The position numbers and the translations under genes were made by a program. Shown piece after piece: positions 43,935-54,691 of a stretch of DNA of 64,000 nt. The stretch is taken from NCBI RefSeq assembly GCF_000276665.1, contig NW_004955415.1:32925069-32989068 (forward strand). Reading direction: 5' to 3'. The first letter of the stretch is position 1. Every line of letters begins with the position of its first letter. The notes beneath the pieces are model-generated. The model did not search any database, had not been told where the DNA came from, and was given only the letters and a program-made list of their open reading frames with translations. The stretch comes from Chinchilla lanigera. Its lineage: Eukaryota > Chordata > Mammalia > Rodentia > Chinchillidae.

Positions 43935-44370
43935 GGTGTTGTAGTCACCACCTCACCACTGGAACGTAACACTCAGTACCCGCAACTTAAAGGAGGAGAG
44001 GATGATTTGGGTTCACGATTTCAGCAGCCCCAGTGGGAGAGTGGGGATGAGGAAGGGACAGAGCAGCAGGGGCCGGCTCAAGAGGGATGGACGCTGGCAC
44101 GCTTGCCCTCTGCAAGACGGTGCCCAGGATGCTGGCAGGGTGGCCACAGCCCAAGGCTGCAGTCTTGAGCCCTCAGGGAGAAGGTGATGCTATGGCTTTG
44201 AGAGGAGGGGTCTCCCAGGGGCTCCTGAATGGGTGGCTGGGTCACACTGTGGCCTGGAGAGGTCCCTGTGTCCTGAGGTGCCAACTGCATTAATGGATCC
44301 ATCACTGGTGAGCTCATAGACAGACAGCTGGCAGAGGAGCGGCCCAGACAGAAGACAGGGGTCACCGGGA
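43935..44370 (-). mobile_element. MaLR-like LTR, antisense, decayed
   Basis: acttaaaggaggagaggatg and gggttcacgatttcagcagc match the start of other antisense LTRs here; the right part is too diverged to bound. Confidence 0.4.
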
Positions 44371-44374
44371 CTGT

Positions 44375-44477
44375 GCCTTCAGAAGGCCTGTCCGCTCCTC
44401 ACTCCTTCTCCCTCTCCTGCTCCTTTCCTCCTCTTCTTTGTCTTCTCTCTTTTTCCGTCTCCTCCTTTTCCTTATTT

Positions 44478-44537
<60 letters not shown>

Positions 44538-44538
44538 C
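44375..44538. repeat. Pyrimidine tract with (CT)n core
   Basis: CTCCTTTTCC-type sequence then about 27 CT units (44,480-44,533). Strong purine/pyrimidine strand asymmetry. Confidence 0.95.
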
Positions 44539-44539
44539 T

Positions 44540-44850
44540 TCTTCCATCTTTCTGGCAACCACAAGATGATAGTTTTGCTCCCCAGTGCCCTTGTTCCTGC
44601 CTCACTGTGGACCTGAAACAACAGACCAGTTGGCCATGGACCAAACCCTCTGAAACCAAGAGCCAAAATCAACCTCCCTCCTTTTCTTTTTTTTTTTTTC
44701 CTCCAGTACCGGGAACCGAACTCACGACCTTGTGCATGCCAGGCATGCGCTTTTGCCACTGAGCTAAATCCCCAGCCCCTCAACCTCCCTCCTTTAAGCT
44801 GTTTCTCTCAGGTATTTCATGCCAGCAACAGAGTGATGACTAACCCTTGG
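44540..44850 (+). mobile_element. MaLR-like LTR 3' half, split by an ID
   Basis: ggaccaaaccctctgaaacc, agccaaaatcaacctccctc; resumes after the ID to ggtatttcatgccagcaaca. Confidence 0.62.
44685..44779 (-). mobile_element. ID SINE, young subfamily
   Basis: A 16 bp duplication tcaacctccctccttt is at 44,669-44,684 and 44,780-44,795. Confidence 0.94.
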
Positions 44851-45094
44851 TAGAAGTCCCAGCTTGAGTCCAGGGCACCAGAGGTAGGAGTGCAATGTCC
44901 CTGGCAGGAGATGAACCCCCTGGCACAGGCAGAGAGCACTGATTCCCCCCTCCTCTGCCTTTCAGTCCTACTCATTCCTGCATGGATTGGAGGACACCAC
45001 CCACATAGGGAAGGGTGAGGCTGCTTTACTCAGCCAGCTGACCTGAATGCTGGTCTCTTCCAGAAACACCCTCACAAATACCTGGAAATCAGGT
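44851..45094. other. Single-copy-like DNA
   Basis: No repeat or gene call. Confidence 0.3.
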
Positions 45095-45222
45095 AGGGGC
45101 AGGGGTGATGGAACACTCAGGAGGCTGAGGCAGGAGAATTGCTGGGAGTTTGAGGCCAGCCTGGGCTACACAATCAGTTCAGGCCAGCCTGGAATACATA
45201 GCAAAACACTGTTTTGAAAGAC
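45095..45222 (+). mobile_element. B1 SINE with 29-bp duplication, 5' damaged
   Basis: gatggaacactcaggaggct onwards; two ggccagcctgg units. Confidence 0.82.
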
Positions 45223-45223
45223 A

Positions 45224-45284
<61 letters not shown>

Positions 45285-45312
45285 AGAAAGAAAGAAAGAA
45301 AGAAAAAAAGAA
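45223..45312. repeat. (GAAA)n microsatellite
   Basis: About 20 GAAA units at the tail of the preceding B1. Confidence 0.96.
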
Positions 45313-45514
45313 TGACTAAGATACCTGCTCTCTCAGAGGCAACCAGCAGTCCAGGGCAGGGAGAAGCAATAAACTAGTCAAATAAAATAAATGACACATT
45401 CCACAAGAAAAATAAAACAGAGAAAGAATAGGAAGGCCTGAGGTGAGGGTTGCAATTCAACTGGGGGCCAGGGACAGTCTCCTGAGAAAGTATCTATTGA
45501 GCAAAGAAGGAGGC

Positions 45515-45828
45515 AGTTGTATCAGTTAGCTACTGCTGCATAACAAATCACCCCCCAAATCTAGTGGTTTACATCAACAACATGAGGTTCTTAGTGGTGT
45601 CTATGGATCAGGAACCTGGGTGCTGCTTTGGTTTAGTCAAGCACCTTCTAGGACTACAGAAATCCCAAAGCTCACCCAGGATGGATCCACTTCCAAGTCA
45701 TGCATGAGGCTGTTGGCAGAACTCAGCACCTCACTGCCTGGGTTGCTCTCATCCCTGGCCACATGGCATCTCCACAGGGCATCTCAGAGCATGGTCGTTG
45801 GCTTCATCAGAAAAGCAAGCAAAAAATC
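45515..45828 (-). mobile_element. Old mammalian repeat (MER/MLT-like)
   Basis: tcagttagctactgctgcat and aatctagtggtttacatcaa, then ggtgtctatggatcaggaac is a widespread ancient motif; class uncertain. Confidence 0.5.
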
Positions 45829-45829
45829 A

Positions 45830-45977
45830 GATATGGTGGTGCACACCGGTCATCCTAGCACTCGGGAGGCTGAGGCAGGAGGTGCATTGTGAGTTCAAGG
45901 CCAGTCTGGGGTACATAGTGAGCTCAAAGCCAGCTTGAGCTGCATAGCAAGACTTTTTCTCAAAAAAAAAAAAAAAG
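45830..45977 (+). mobile_element. B1 SINE with 29-bp duplication
   Basis: atatggtggtgcacaccggt to agactttttctcaaaa with A15. Confidence 0.88.
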
Positions 45978-46094
45978 CAACAAAACAAAACAAAAAGGAA
46001 GGGAGCAGGGATGAAGGGAGGGAGAGGTAGGATGTAAAGCAGAGGGCCCCAGGGCTGTGTGAAATATGCTGATAGTTTTCCTAAGAACAATGAG

Positions 46095-46270
46095 AAGAGC
46101 CGGGCATGGTGGCACACACCTGTAATCCCAGCACTCAGGAGGCTGAGGCAGGAGGATGTTGCAAGTTCGAGACCAGCCTGGGCTACAAAGTGAGCTTTAG
46201 GCCAGCCTGAACTGCACAGCAAGGCCGTCTCAAAAAAGACAAAAAAAAAAAAAAGAAAGAAAGAAAAGAA
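46095..46270 (+). mobile_element. B1 SINE with 29-bp duplication
   Basis: Flanked by aagaacaatgag at 46,083-46,094 and 46,271-46,282. Long A/G tail. Confidence 0.93.
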
Positions 46271-46284
46271 AAGAACAATGAGGA

Positions 46285-46770
46285 ACCACTGGGAAATTTG
46301 AAGCCACTGAACAATGTCATGTGACTTACACTCTAAGAAGGCTCCTTCGAGACCTCGTGAGGTGATAGGGTGCTCCAGGTTTGCGTCATGATGTCGCAGA
46401 ATTTTGAATGCTGGAAGGTGTGGGAGAAAACAAAAAGGATGGATTATCCTGCAAGCTCAAGTATGGTGCTATTTGAGCTTTTTATGCTGTTTTCTCTACC
46501 TCTGTGTGTTTGTGAATATTTTCTACAATAAGCAAAGAAGTGCCAAAGACAAACTATGTGTTTGGTTCCTAAAAGCAGATAGGGGAGCCGAGTAGAAGGG
46601 GAGGACCAAGAAGAGATAACTCTAGGGGCCTGGTCCACTCCCAGCTCACACGGCCAAAATTAGAGACTGAGAGTTCCAAGGTGCCGACAGGGTGTGGAGG
46701 CCCGAGGGCTCGATGGCCTGTGAGGACGAGCCAACTGGAAAACAGTTGGCCAGTTCTTAAATTTTTAAAA
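46285..46770. other. No recognised feature
   Basis: Single-copy-like or very old repeat DNA. Confidence 0.3.
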
Positions 46771-46776
46771 TTTATT

Positions 46777-46930
46777 GGCCAGGCATGGTGGCACACACAT
46801 GTAATCCCAGCACTCAGGAGGCTGGGGCAGGAGAATCATTGCGAGTTTGAGACCAGCCTGGGCTACAAAGTGAGCTCAAGGTCAGCCTGAACTGCATTGT
46901 GAGACCCCATCTCAAAAAGACAAAAAAAAA
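46777..46930 (+). mobile_element. B1 SINE with 29-bp duplication
   Basis: Near-consensus; aaatttatt-like direct repeats at both ends. Confidence 0.9.
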
Positions 46931-46934
46931 ATTA

Positions 46935-47015
46935 TTTATGTGTGGTGCTGGGGAAGGAGCCTAGGGCCTCATGCGAGGTGAATGTGCTACCTCTAGGCTA
47001 TGTTCCCAGTGGTTT
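46935..47015 (-). mobile_element. ID SINE, diverged
   Basis: tggtgctggggaaggagcct and gaatgtgctacctctaggct. Confidence 0.62.
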
Positions 47016-47019
47016 TCCA

Positions 47020-47370
47020 GGTTTTTAAAAACTTTTTTCAATTTTTATTTCTATTGGTCCATGTCTGCAGTGTGTAATGGTCACACTCCCCCGGGGAGCT
47101 GACAACTGTACATAACACATCTCCATTCTCTTTATACTCTCCTCCCTTCCTCTCCTTCCCCTCCCTCCATTTCTTGACCCCTCCCTTTTTACAAAACCTT
47201 CCTATTTCCTTTAAGGGAAACCAAGCTTCTGCGTCTGATTTACCTCACTGTGGTCTCAGGGTGCATCCACCTTCCCACAGATGACTCAAGTTTACCCCTC
47301 TTTCTGGCAGAGTAGTACTCCGCTGTGTGTAAATACCATGTTTTCTTTATCCCATTTTCCAGTTTTTAAA
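47020..47370 (-). mobile_element. L1 3' fragment
   Basis: Antisense L1 end: C/T-rich 3' UTR (47,130-47,210), then gcagagtagtactccgctgt and ttctttatcccattttcc, matching the plus-strand L1 near 3,110-3,170. Confidence 0.7.
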
Positions 47371-47384
47371 ATGCAGACAGTTAT

Positions 47385-47830
47385 GCACTAACAATGGCTC
47401 AACTTAGCAATTTTTTTTACTTTATCTTGGTACAAAAAGTCTACATATTTGGGAGAAACCGTCCCTCAGATTTTGAATTTTCATCCTTTCCCAGGCTAGG
47501 GACACTTGGAGCGATACTCCCTCCAGAGCAGCCAGTTGCCATTTACAGCGCACCATGGGACACAAGGGGTCACAGCCACCACTCAGTGTGCTCGTTACTG
47601 AGCAGGGTGCTCAAAGCTGAGGGATAACAAAAAAAATTTCTTTTTTCCTGTCTTTTTGAGACAGGGTCTCGCTATGCAGTTCAGGCCAGCCTTGAACTCA
47701 CTTTGTAGCCCAGGCTGATCTCAAACTCGCAACAATCCTCCTGCCTCAGCCTCCTGTGCTGGGATTACAGGCGTGCACCACCACACCGGGCCAACAAATG
47801 TATTTTTGACTTAACATTGTTCCTTTCTCT
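47385..47830. mobile_element. Tigger/MER2-like DNA transposon remnant
   Basis: ggctcaacttagcaattttt, ttgggagaaaccgtccctca, attttgaattttcatccttt and, after a B1, aaatgtatttttgacttaac. The pattern is that of a Tigger-group MITE. No transposase frame. Confidence 0.55.
47641..47792 (-). mobile_element. B1 SINE with 29-bp duplication
   Basis: Antisense, inserted in the Tigger remnant. Confidence 0.88.
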
Positions 47831-47842
47831 TTCCCACCCGTG

Positions 47843-47897
47843 GCCAGGCTGCGGTCAAGAGATCCTCCTGCCTCAGCCTCCCAAGTGCTGGGATTAC
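47843..47897 (-). mobile_element. B1 SINE fragment
   Basis: Left monomer only, ending at gctgggattac. Confidence 0.65.
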
Positions 47898-47941
47898 TCA
47901 TATTTACACTGTGTGCAGTTTCAGGCACGTATGGGACTCTT

Positions 47942-48099
47942 TTTTTCTTTCTTTCTTTTTGAGACAGGGTCTCGCTATGCAGTTCAGGCTGGCCTTGAGC
48001 TTATTTTGTAGCCCAGGCTGGCCTCAAACTCTCAAAAACCTCCTGCCTCAGCCTCCCCAGTGCTGGGATTACAGGCGTGCGCCACCAGCCCAGCTACCC
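47942..48099 (-). mobile_element. B1 SINE with 29-bp duplication
   Basis: Flanked by atgggactctt at 47,931-47,941 and 48,100-48,110. Confidence 0.93.
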
Positions 48100-48110
48100 A
48101 TGGGACTCTT

Positions 48111-48700
48111 AGAGCACATCCGGGGCAGGACAGGGAAACGTCCATCAGGGCTGTGGGTGGGGTGTGAAGAGCCGGGCGGCGCGTCCTGGATGGGAGCTCA
48201 CTGCCTCTTTGCTGTATGCAGATGATCCCTCAACAGAGCCCCAGGGCGGAGTAGGAGCAACTGGGGCAGGTGACCAGGAGGTGACAGGCAGTGCTGATCT
48301 GCACGGATCAGAAGCTGCTGGGTGGATGTGGGGGAGTGGGAGACCCTTGCCCCCGTTGAAGGAGGGGAAGCCCAGCCCCGCCCCCTGGGATCCTTATCGG
48401 ATCTGTAGCCTCCTCACTCTGGCGGCCGCGGTCGATGGCAGACACCCCGGCTCCTCCCGTCCCGCCTGCCCGGCAGCCCGGCCCCTTCCCGCCAGCCCAG
48501 CCCCAGCTCAGAGGGGGCCGGGGGTGGAGCCCGCTGTTAGGCAGCCTCTGGCTGGGCTCTGGCTGCTCTCCCTGCATCCCGACGGCTGGCCCTGGCAGGA
48601 CAGCGGCGGCCCTCTCTGCCCAGTTGTTCCCAATTGATAGACCCCCGGAGTCCATACGACTGGCTCCCCGAGACAGCTACGTTGCAGAGCCGCCTCTGGG
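48111..48700. other. Single-copy GC-rich block
   Basis: Moderately CpG-rich around 48,420-48,660. Open frames on both strands are Pro/Ala/Ser-rich with no recognisable domain. Confidence 0.35.
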
Positions 48701-48704
48701 GCCA

Positions 48705-48778
48705 TTCAGTCCTGGGTTCATTCCTTCATCGGCTCAGCAAGCATTTATCAAGCACCTACTGTGTACCAGGCCGCGATG
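48705..48778 (-). mobile_element. L2/MIR3-type tail
   Basis: Antisense: ggttcattccttcatcggct, aagcatttatcaagcaccta, ctgtgtaccagg. Confidence 0.6.
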
Positions 48779-48783
48779 GAACA

Positions 48784-48912
48784 AGGCAGGACCTGTCACC
48801 CCAGCACTCGGAGTCGGTGGCAGGAGGATCGCTGCAAGTTTGAGGCCAGCTTGGGCTGCACAGCGAGTTCAGGGCCGACCTGAACCTGAGACCCTGTCTC
48901 AAAACACTAAAA
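48784..48912 (+). mobile_element. B1 SINE with duplication
   Basis: acctgtcaccccagcactcg to gagaccctgtctcaaaac; 5' end truncated. Confidence 0.8.
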
Positions 48913-48914
48913 GA

Positions 48915-49308
48915 GCGAACAAGCTGGAAGCCCAGCCTCCTCCAAGCGAGATGGATGTCGGGAGCGGAGCATGACGGACAGAAACGCCGGCACGCCACCA
49001 GGGCAGCGCGCGTGTCACTGTCCGTTTCCAGTAGCCCAGTAAACAACAAAGAAGAAATAATGAAATTCCTTGTATTTACACATTTGATTATCCCGGCCCA
49101 GTCCCGCGTAGCCTGACGACAGGGCCACTTTGTGAGGCAGGCTCATCAGCGGCCGACTTGGCACCTGGGCTTGCACACGCTGTGACCCGCGGTGACGCCA
49201 CGCAGTCGGGCCCGCAGCAGTGCACAGCTACTGTCTCGGAACGCCTGGGGAACTGCAGCACCGCAAGGTTGCGGCTAAGGTCTAAAAGCTCCCCCAGAAT
49301 CTCCTGTG
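48915..49308. other. Unassigned; old-repeat-like in part
   Basis: 49,015-49,090 weakly resembles an ancient repeat (gtccgtttccagtagcccag). CpG-rich at 49,095-49,270. Confidence 0.25.
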
Positions 49309-49310
49309 GA

Positions 49311-49595
49311 GCAAGGTGTGACAGGTGCACGCCTGTCATCCTAGCACTCAGGAGGCTGAGGCAAGGGGCCGGGGATATAGCTCAGTGGCACAAGTGCCTG
49401 ACTGGCAAGCGCAAGGTCCTGAGTTAGATTCCTGGTACCAAAAAATAAAAAATAAAAAAAGGAGGCTGAGGCAGGAAGATCACAAGTTCCAGCCTAGCCT
49501 ATCTGAAATTAAAAAAAAAAAAAAAAAAAACGGGCTGGAGATAGAGCCATTGCGAAGGTCCTGGGTTCAGTCTCCAGCGCTGGGCCACAGTCTCA
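49311..49595 (+). mobile_element. B1-dID SINE split by an ID
   Basis: Pieces 49,311-49,363 and 49,461-49,595; A20 linker at 49,511-49,530. Confidence 0.82.
49364..49460 (+). mobile_element. ID SINE with target duplication
   Basis: Older ggcacaagtgcctgactgg type. ggaggctgaggca at 49,351-49,363 and 49,461-49,473. Confidence 0.92.
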
Positions 49596-49599
49596 TGTG

Positions 49600-49950
49600 T
49601 GCAGGAGTGGGGCCTGACAGAGCCCATCGGACCAGGAGGGCACTAACCCCACAGATCAACCACTGACTGGCTCAGGCCGAGCGGGCTCGCAGGCAGTGGG
49701 GTCCATGCAGCAAGCGGGGCTCTGGGGCGGCCTTCAGCATGCACCCTGCTTTTCCTCTCCGCCCTTTCCCTACTCTCTGCCTCCCGGCTGCCGGGAGGTG
49801 AGCAGCTGTCCCCACCCTCCCCTTCCACCACAGTGTTCCTGCCTGGGACCCAGGGGCTGTGGACTGAAGCCTCTGAAACCCCGAGCCAAACAAACCCTTT
49901 CTCTTTTAAACTGAGCGTGTCCGTTTGCTCTCACAAAAAACTGGCCAGTA
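49600..49950 (+). mobile_element. MaLR-like LTR
   Basis: cgggaggtgagcagctgtcc, ggactgaagcctctgaaacc, aaacaaaccctttctctttt end motifs. Confidence 0.6.
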
Positions 49951-49995
49951 CGTATCTGTTTATCTACAGAAAAAGTACAATAAACATCAGTATGA

Positions 49996-50180
49996 AAGCC
50001 AGGCTTTGCAAACCTGTAATCCCAGCACTCTAGGAGGCTGAGGGAGGAGGGTCCCCAGGCTCAAACCCAGCCTGGGCAACTTAGTGAGACCTTTTCTCAA
50101 AATAAAAAGAAAAATGAAAAGGGCAGGGATGTAGCTCAGTGCAAAGGCCCTGGGTTCAATATTCAGCACTGAAAAAAATG
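49996..50180 (+). mobile_element. B1-dID SINE
   Basis: B1 half, aaaataaaaagaaaaatgaa linker, dID arm gatgtagctcagtgcaaagg. Confidence 0.82.
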
Positions 50181-50239
50181 GAGGAGGAGGAGCAGGATTC
50201 TTCCCACTTTCCTGCACACTTGACAGGACTCATGCGGGG

Positions 50240-50621
50240 AGACAGACGCGGCCGGTTCCCTGCGGCTGCTGTAACACTGACCACAAGCTGGGGGCTTAAA
50301 ACAACAGCAAAGTGTTCCTCACAGTTCTGGGACCGGAAGGCGGGGCGCCCTCCCTTGCCGCTCCCGCCTCTGGGGGCGCTGGGGTCCCTCAGCTCCAGGC
50401 TGCTTCTCTCCAGGGGCTTCCTTGGCTCTACACCAGCTTCTCCTCTAGGCCCCTCCGTCCGCGGTAAGGACAGCTGTGTCACGGGGTCCAGGAAACACAG
50501 TTAATCCACGAGGACCTCACCTCCACATCTTCCCTTGGTTACATGTGCAAGTGAGGCCACGTTCATAGGTGCAGGGGTCAGGACATGGACACACGTGTTG
50601 GGGACCACAGTGTGACATATT
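50240..50621 (-). mobile_element. MLT1 LTR
   Basis: Antisense: gctgctgtaacactgaccac, gggggcttaaaacaacagca, gtgaggccacgttcataggt, ending in gtcaggacatggacacacg. Confidence 0.72.
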
Positions 50622-50745
50622 GCCAGACGTGGTGGGGCATGCCCATAATCTCACACTCAAGAGGCTAAGGCAGGAGGGTTGCCCCGAGTTCGAGGCCAGC
50701 CTGGGCTACAGAGAGAAACTATGTCTTAAAAAACAAAACAGCATA
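50622..50745 (+). mobile_element. B1 SINE
   Basis: gccagacgtggtggggcatg to tatgtcttaaaaaac. Confidence 0.83.
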
Positions 50746-50753
50746 GCCATCCC

Positions 50754-50912
50754 ACTGGGTGTGGTGGCACACGCCTGTAATCCCAGCATTCAGGAGGCTG
50801 AGACAGGAAGATTGCCTCAAGTTTGAGGCCGGCCTGGGCTATACAGTGAGTTCGAGGCCAGCCTGAACTACACAGTGAGATTGTGTCTCAAAAAGACCAA
50901 AAATCAAAACTA
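50754..50912 (+). mobile_element. B1 SINE with 29-bp duplication
   Basis: ctgggtgtggtggcacacgc; two ggccggcct/ggccagcct units. Confidence 0.9.
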
Positions 50913-50929
50913 AAATAAAATATTGCTAT

Positions 50930-52087
50930 CAATCATGCAGGAGGCCTTGAGCTCCATCTTCAGCACCAAGAATAAATAAAATCTTTATCTTGAGGACTGA
51001 GTGCCTGACCCCTCCTAAAATTTTGCACCCTAACCCACCTGCCCTTCTGAGAACACCTTTCATGACGGGGCAGAAAACACTAGAATGTGTCACAACCCAG
51101 ACACCAAGCAATGATAATTATGACTTCATAAATATTTGTCTCAGTTCTGAGCCTGGGAAGACTACACTGCAATACAAAAAATTTAATTTCTATTCATTTT
51201 CTCACAGATCCCAGGGCTTTGCATATGCTAGGCAAGTGCGTCTACCACAGACCTACACTCCCAGCCCCCCAAATAAAGGCTTTGATCAAAACTCTTGAGA
51301 TTCGCAGCTACATACAATATTGGAAACCTGTTTTCCTCCTCGCCTTGTTACTATATTGCAAAGCTCACCCCCGAGCCGAAGGACACGGGTGCTTTTTGTT
51401 TGCTGTGTTTTGTTTCAGCGGTGCTGGGGTGGGACCCGGGTCTCACACATGCTCGGCTAGCACCTGCTGGAGAGCCGCACCTGGCCTGAATGGAAGGGGG
51501 TGCCCCTCGTCTTCCAGACGCTCGGAACCAAGCTCCAAGTGCCGGCCTCCTCCATTTCCAGCCTTCCTAGTGATAATAGGAATGTGAGGGGCAGGAAGCC
51601 AGCTGAACACGTCACACATGGCAACTCGCAGGGGCCTCAGGAGAGGTCCCCGGGGGATGGGCAAGAAGACGGGGGCGCAGGGACACCGAGTGCTGACAGT
51701 GAGGTCACTCGGAGGATGGGGGTGGAGCCAGGATTCCAACCCTGGCTGTGAGTCTCCAGGCCCCTTAACCCTCCTGCATTCCTCCCTCTAGGTCTTGGCA
51801 TATTTGACCAATCACCCCTCTACAGGTGAACTTGCTGGATTGGACCACACAGGTAATGTTTAGCTCTAATATCTGGATCGCCCGCCAGGAGGCTGCATCA
51901 GCTTACGCTTCCGTGACTGAGCCGAGTGTGCAGGCCCAGAACGTCGCACAAGATGGCATGCGGGACAGGTCAAAGTGGCTCTGCAGGCTCTGCGGCACAG
52001 TGCTGGCCTAGCACACACAAGGCCCTGGTCTCCATCCCCAGACACCACACACATACACACACACACACACACACTCACACACACGAT
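50930..52087. other. Unassigned DNA with three old ID relics
   Basis: ID-like remnants at 50,932-50,980 (+), 51,190-51,278 (-, tttgcatatgctaggcaagt) and 51,395-51,487 (-, gtgctggggtgggacccggg); another at 51,985-52,045 (+). An (AC)n run follows at 52,046-52,084. No gene seen. Confidence 0.45.
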
Positions 52088-52215
52088 TCTCTTGGGATGC
52101 AGTGGTGCACACCTGTCATCCCAGCACTTGGGAGGCTGAGGCAGGATGATTGCCGTGAATTGGAGGACAGCTTAGGATACATAGTGAGACCCCGTCTCCA
52201 AAACAAAACAAAACA
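52088..52215 (+). mobile_element. B1 SINE
   Basis: gggatgcagtggtgcacacc to agaccccgtctccaaaac. Confidence 0.82.
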
Positions 52216-52796
52216 GAACAAGTGATTCTCCAGCTGCTAAATGGTCAGACTGAGCATGTTACAAAAGCTTGTTGACTTTTTCTTTCCTTGGTCTTTTCTT
52301 CTCACCCTCTGCTTGTGTCCAAGTCAATTTCACACATGGACCATTGGCCTTTTTTTTAGACCCCTCGGTGCTCTTTGTATATTGAGGCTCTGAACACTTT
52401 GTCTCCATTTAAATGGTGAACAATCGAATCCCGCTTGCTCTGGAGCCCCTTCCAAAAGTCTACACAGATCTGCTTTTGTCCCCACCTGGTCCCCACTTTC
52501 GGCTTCTGTTCCCTGGAGACACTTCCCTGAAAGCTGCGTTTTAGTCACAGTGCCTTTGGAAGCAACAGCACAGACCCCACCTGTGACACTTGTGCCAGAA
52601 CCCACAGCTCTGTGTCCCAGCTCTGTGGCTCTCGGCTCTGCCTCAACTTCAAGGATTAAGAGGTATTGGGCAATCCAGCCACGCCCACTACACTGAAGCC
52701 ACGCCCACCTGCCACCTGGCCACACCCCCCTCCATGAGGAACTGAGGAATTTGGCCTGGCCCACTATAGAAAACACCCACGTGTCCATCAGTAAAG
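52216..52796. other. No recognised feature
   Basis: The long minus-strand frame over 52,330-53,103 reads through this and the hAT remnant and is not a gene. Confidence 0.4.
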
Positions 52797-53112
52797 GCTG
52801 GGGGCCAGCTAGGGGTCCCCAGCTCTCAGGTTGGGGATCAGGACCACCTGCGGCTGTTAGGACCTGGGCCACACAGCTCCGGATAAATCGGGGGCCAGCT
52901 TCTTCTGCATCTCCAGCCACTCCCACGGCTCCAATCCCCACCCGAGTGCCGCCTCCATCAGATCTGTGCAGCCTTAGATGCGTGGAACTTCTGTGAACTG
53001 CACACAGGTTGGGATCCAGCTTGTGCACTCCTGAGTCATCCAGAAACCACCACCACCAGCCCCATTGTTGGAAAAATCGTCTTCCATAAAACGGTGATGC
53101 CAAAAATAATGG
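52797..53112 (+). mobile_element. hAT-Tip100-like (Zaphod-type) MITE
   Basis: gctaggggtccccagctctc, ggctgttaggacctgggcca, tctgtgaactgcacacaggt, ggaaaaatcgtcttccataa and the terminal gatgccaaaaat match the non-autonomous form of an old Tip100-group hAT element. No transposase. Confidence 0.65.
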
Positions 53113-53114
53113 GA

Positions 53115-53165
53115 AGTGGTGAGCTACACCAGTGGAATACTACACAGCTGTAAAAAAGGAGATTT
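53115..53165 (+). mobile_element. L1 fragment
   Basis: agtggaatactacacagctg then taaaaaaggaga, a typical L1 3' motif. Confidence 0.45.
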
Positions 53166-54180
53166 ATACTCATTTCCTAGCACTGATGTAACAAATGACT
53201 ACCAACTAAGTAGCTTAAAAATTAAAAAGTAAAAGCAGGCAGCAGATGTGGTACCACACATCTTCNNNNNNNNNNNNNNNNNNNNNNNNNNNNNNNNNNN
53301 NNNNNNNNNNNNNNNNNNNNNNNNNNNNNNNNNNNNNNNNNNNNNNNNNNNNNNNNNNNNNNNNNNNNNNNNNNNNNNNNNNNNNNNNNNNNNNNNNNNN
53401 NNNNNNNNNNNNNNNNNNNNNNNNNNNNNNNNNNNNNNNNNNNNNNNNNNNNNNNNNNNNNNNNNNNNNNNNNNNNNNNNNNNNNNNNNNNNNNNNNNNN
53501 NNNNNNNNNNNNNNNNNNNNNNNNNNNNNNNNNNNNNNNNNNNNNNNNNNNNNNNNNNNNNNNNNNNNNNNNNNNNNNNNNNNNNNNNNNNNNNNNNNNN
53601 NNNNNNNNNNNNNNNNNNNNNNNNNNNNNNNNNNNNNNNNNNNNNNNNNNNNNNNNNNNNNNNNNNNNNNNNNNNNNNNNNNNNNNNNNNNNNNNNNNNN
53701 NNNNNNNNNNNNNNNNNNNNNNNNNNNNNNNNNNNNNNNNNNNNNNNNNNNNNNNNNNNNNNNNNNNNNNNNNNNNNNNNNNNNNNNNNNNNNNNNNNNN
53801 NNNNNNNNNNNNNNNNNNNNNNNNNNNNNNNNNNNNNNNNNNNNNNNNNNNNNNNNNNNNNNNNNNNNNNNNNNNNNNNNNNNNNNNNNNNNNNNNNNNN
53901 NNNNNNNNNNNNNNNNNNNNNNNNNNNNNNNNNNNNNNNNNNNNNNNNNNNNNNNNNNNNNNNNTGGGGCCCCTGTCTCTGCCTCTGTCTCCGTGCATCT
54001 CCCACCTGCCTGTCGTTGCCTCTTCTCATAAAGGGTGAATCACAGTGAGCTTAGGACCCACCTGCAGCAGGGAGGCTGCCTGCACCTCAACTCCTTCCCC
54101 AAAGGTCACATTCCCAAGTGAGGTCACGTGCACAGCCCAGCCTCCGGATGTGATGTGACCCAACCCAAAGCAGGGGCCAG
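53166..54180 (-). mobile_element. MLT1 LTR interrupted by a gap
   Basis: Left piece: cctagcactgatgtaacaaa, ctaagtagcttaaaaatt. Right piece from 53,965: gtctctgcctctgtctccgt, ...ggtcacattcccaagtgagg. A B1-like start (agcagatgtggtaccacaca) precedes the gap. Confidence 0.6.
53266..53964. other. Assembly gap (699 N)
   Basis: Run of N. Frames of ~260 aa across it are artefacts. Confidence 1.
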
Positions 54181-54580
54181 CAGATGGAGCTTAAGCACGG
54201 CGTGATCCAGTGGGGGCCAACCTTGCTGAGGGAGCCTTCCCGCCTCGAATGCCACACCCCACACCCTCAGGCTTTGGCATCTTCACAATGGCTCCCTGGC
54301 ATCAAAGCCAGTTTTCACCAGGCACTTCAGCGATCCTCCTGCCTCAGCCTCCCAAGTCCTGGGATCCTAGGCATGTGCTGACACACTGGCTCCCTTGTGT
54401 ACTTACAACATGCTCAACGTTGTTTATCTATCTCTGCGTCCAAAGCAGGAGGTTGGTACCACCAAAGCCTCCTGTGCAGACAGGGACACTGATGCCGGGA
54501 CATGTGAGCCCCCACTGCCTAGTGACAAAGCCGGCCCTGAAGCCCTGGTCACCGACTCCATGGAGTCACTGCCATGAAAC
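54181..54580. other. Unassigned with B1 fragment
   Basis: An antisense B1 fragment lies at 54,325-54,392 (cgatcctcctgcctcagcct). Nothing else is recognised. Confidence 0.4.
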
Positions 54581-54581
54581 C

Positions 54582-54690
54582 CACACGGTCCTTTACTTTT
54601 CCCAACTACCTTGCAAGGCAGAAATTACTCTCATGTTACAGATGAGGACGGTGAGCCGGGGAGAGGCTGAGATCTTGCCTAAGGAACTTC
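54582..54690 (-). mobile_element. MIR SINE
   Basis: Antisense core: aaggcagaaattactctcat, gttacagatgaggacggtg. Confidence 0.75.
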
Positions 54691-54691
54691 T

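Noticed and set aside
45223..45312. CRISPR-like or tandem array
   Set aside because: Simple GAAA microsatellite without spacers. No CRISPR array, operon, phage or bacterial feature occurs in the window.
52330..53103. 257-codon minus-strand open frame
   Set aside because: Half of it is the hAT-Tip100-like element; composition is not protein-like and there are no splice or start signals.
53199..54048. Open frames of ~260 codons on both strands
   Set aside because: They run across 699 N and translate to X.
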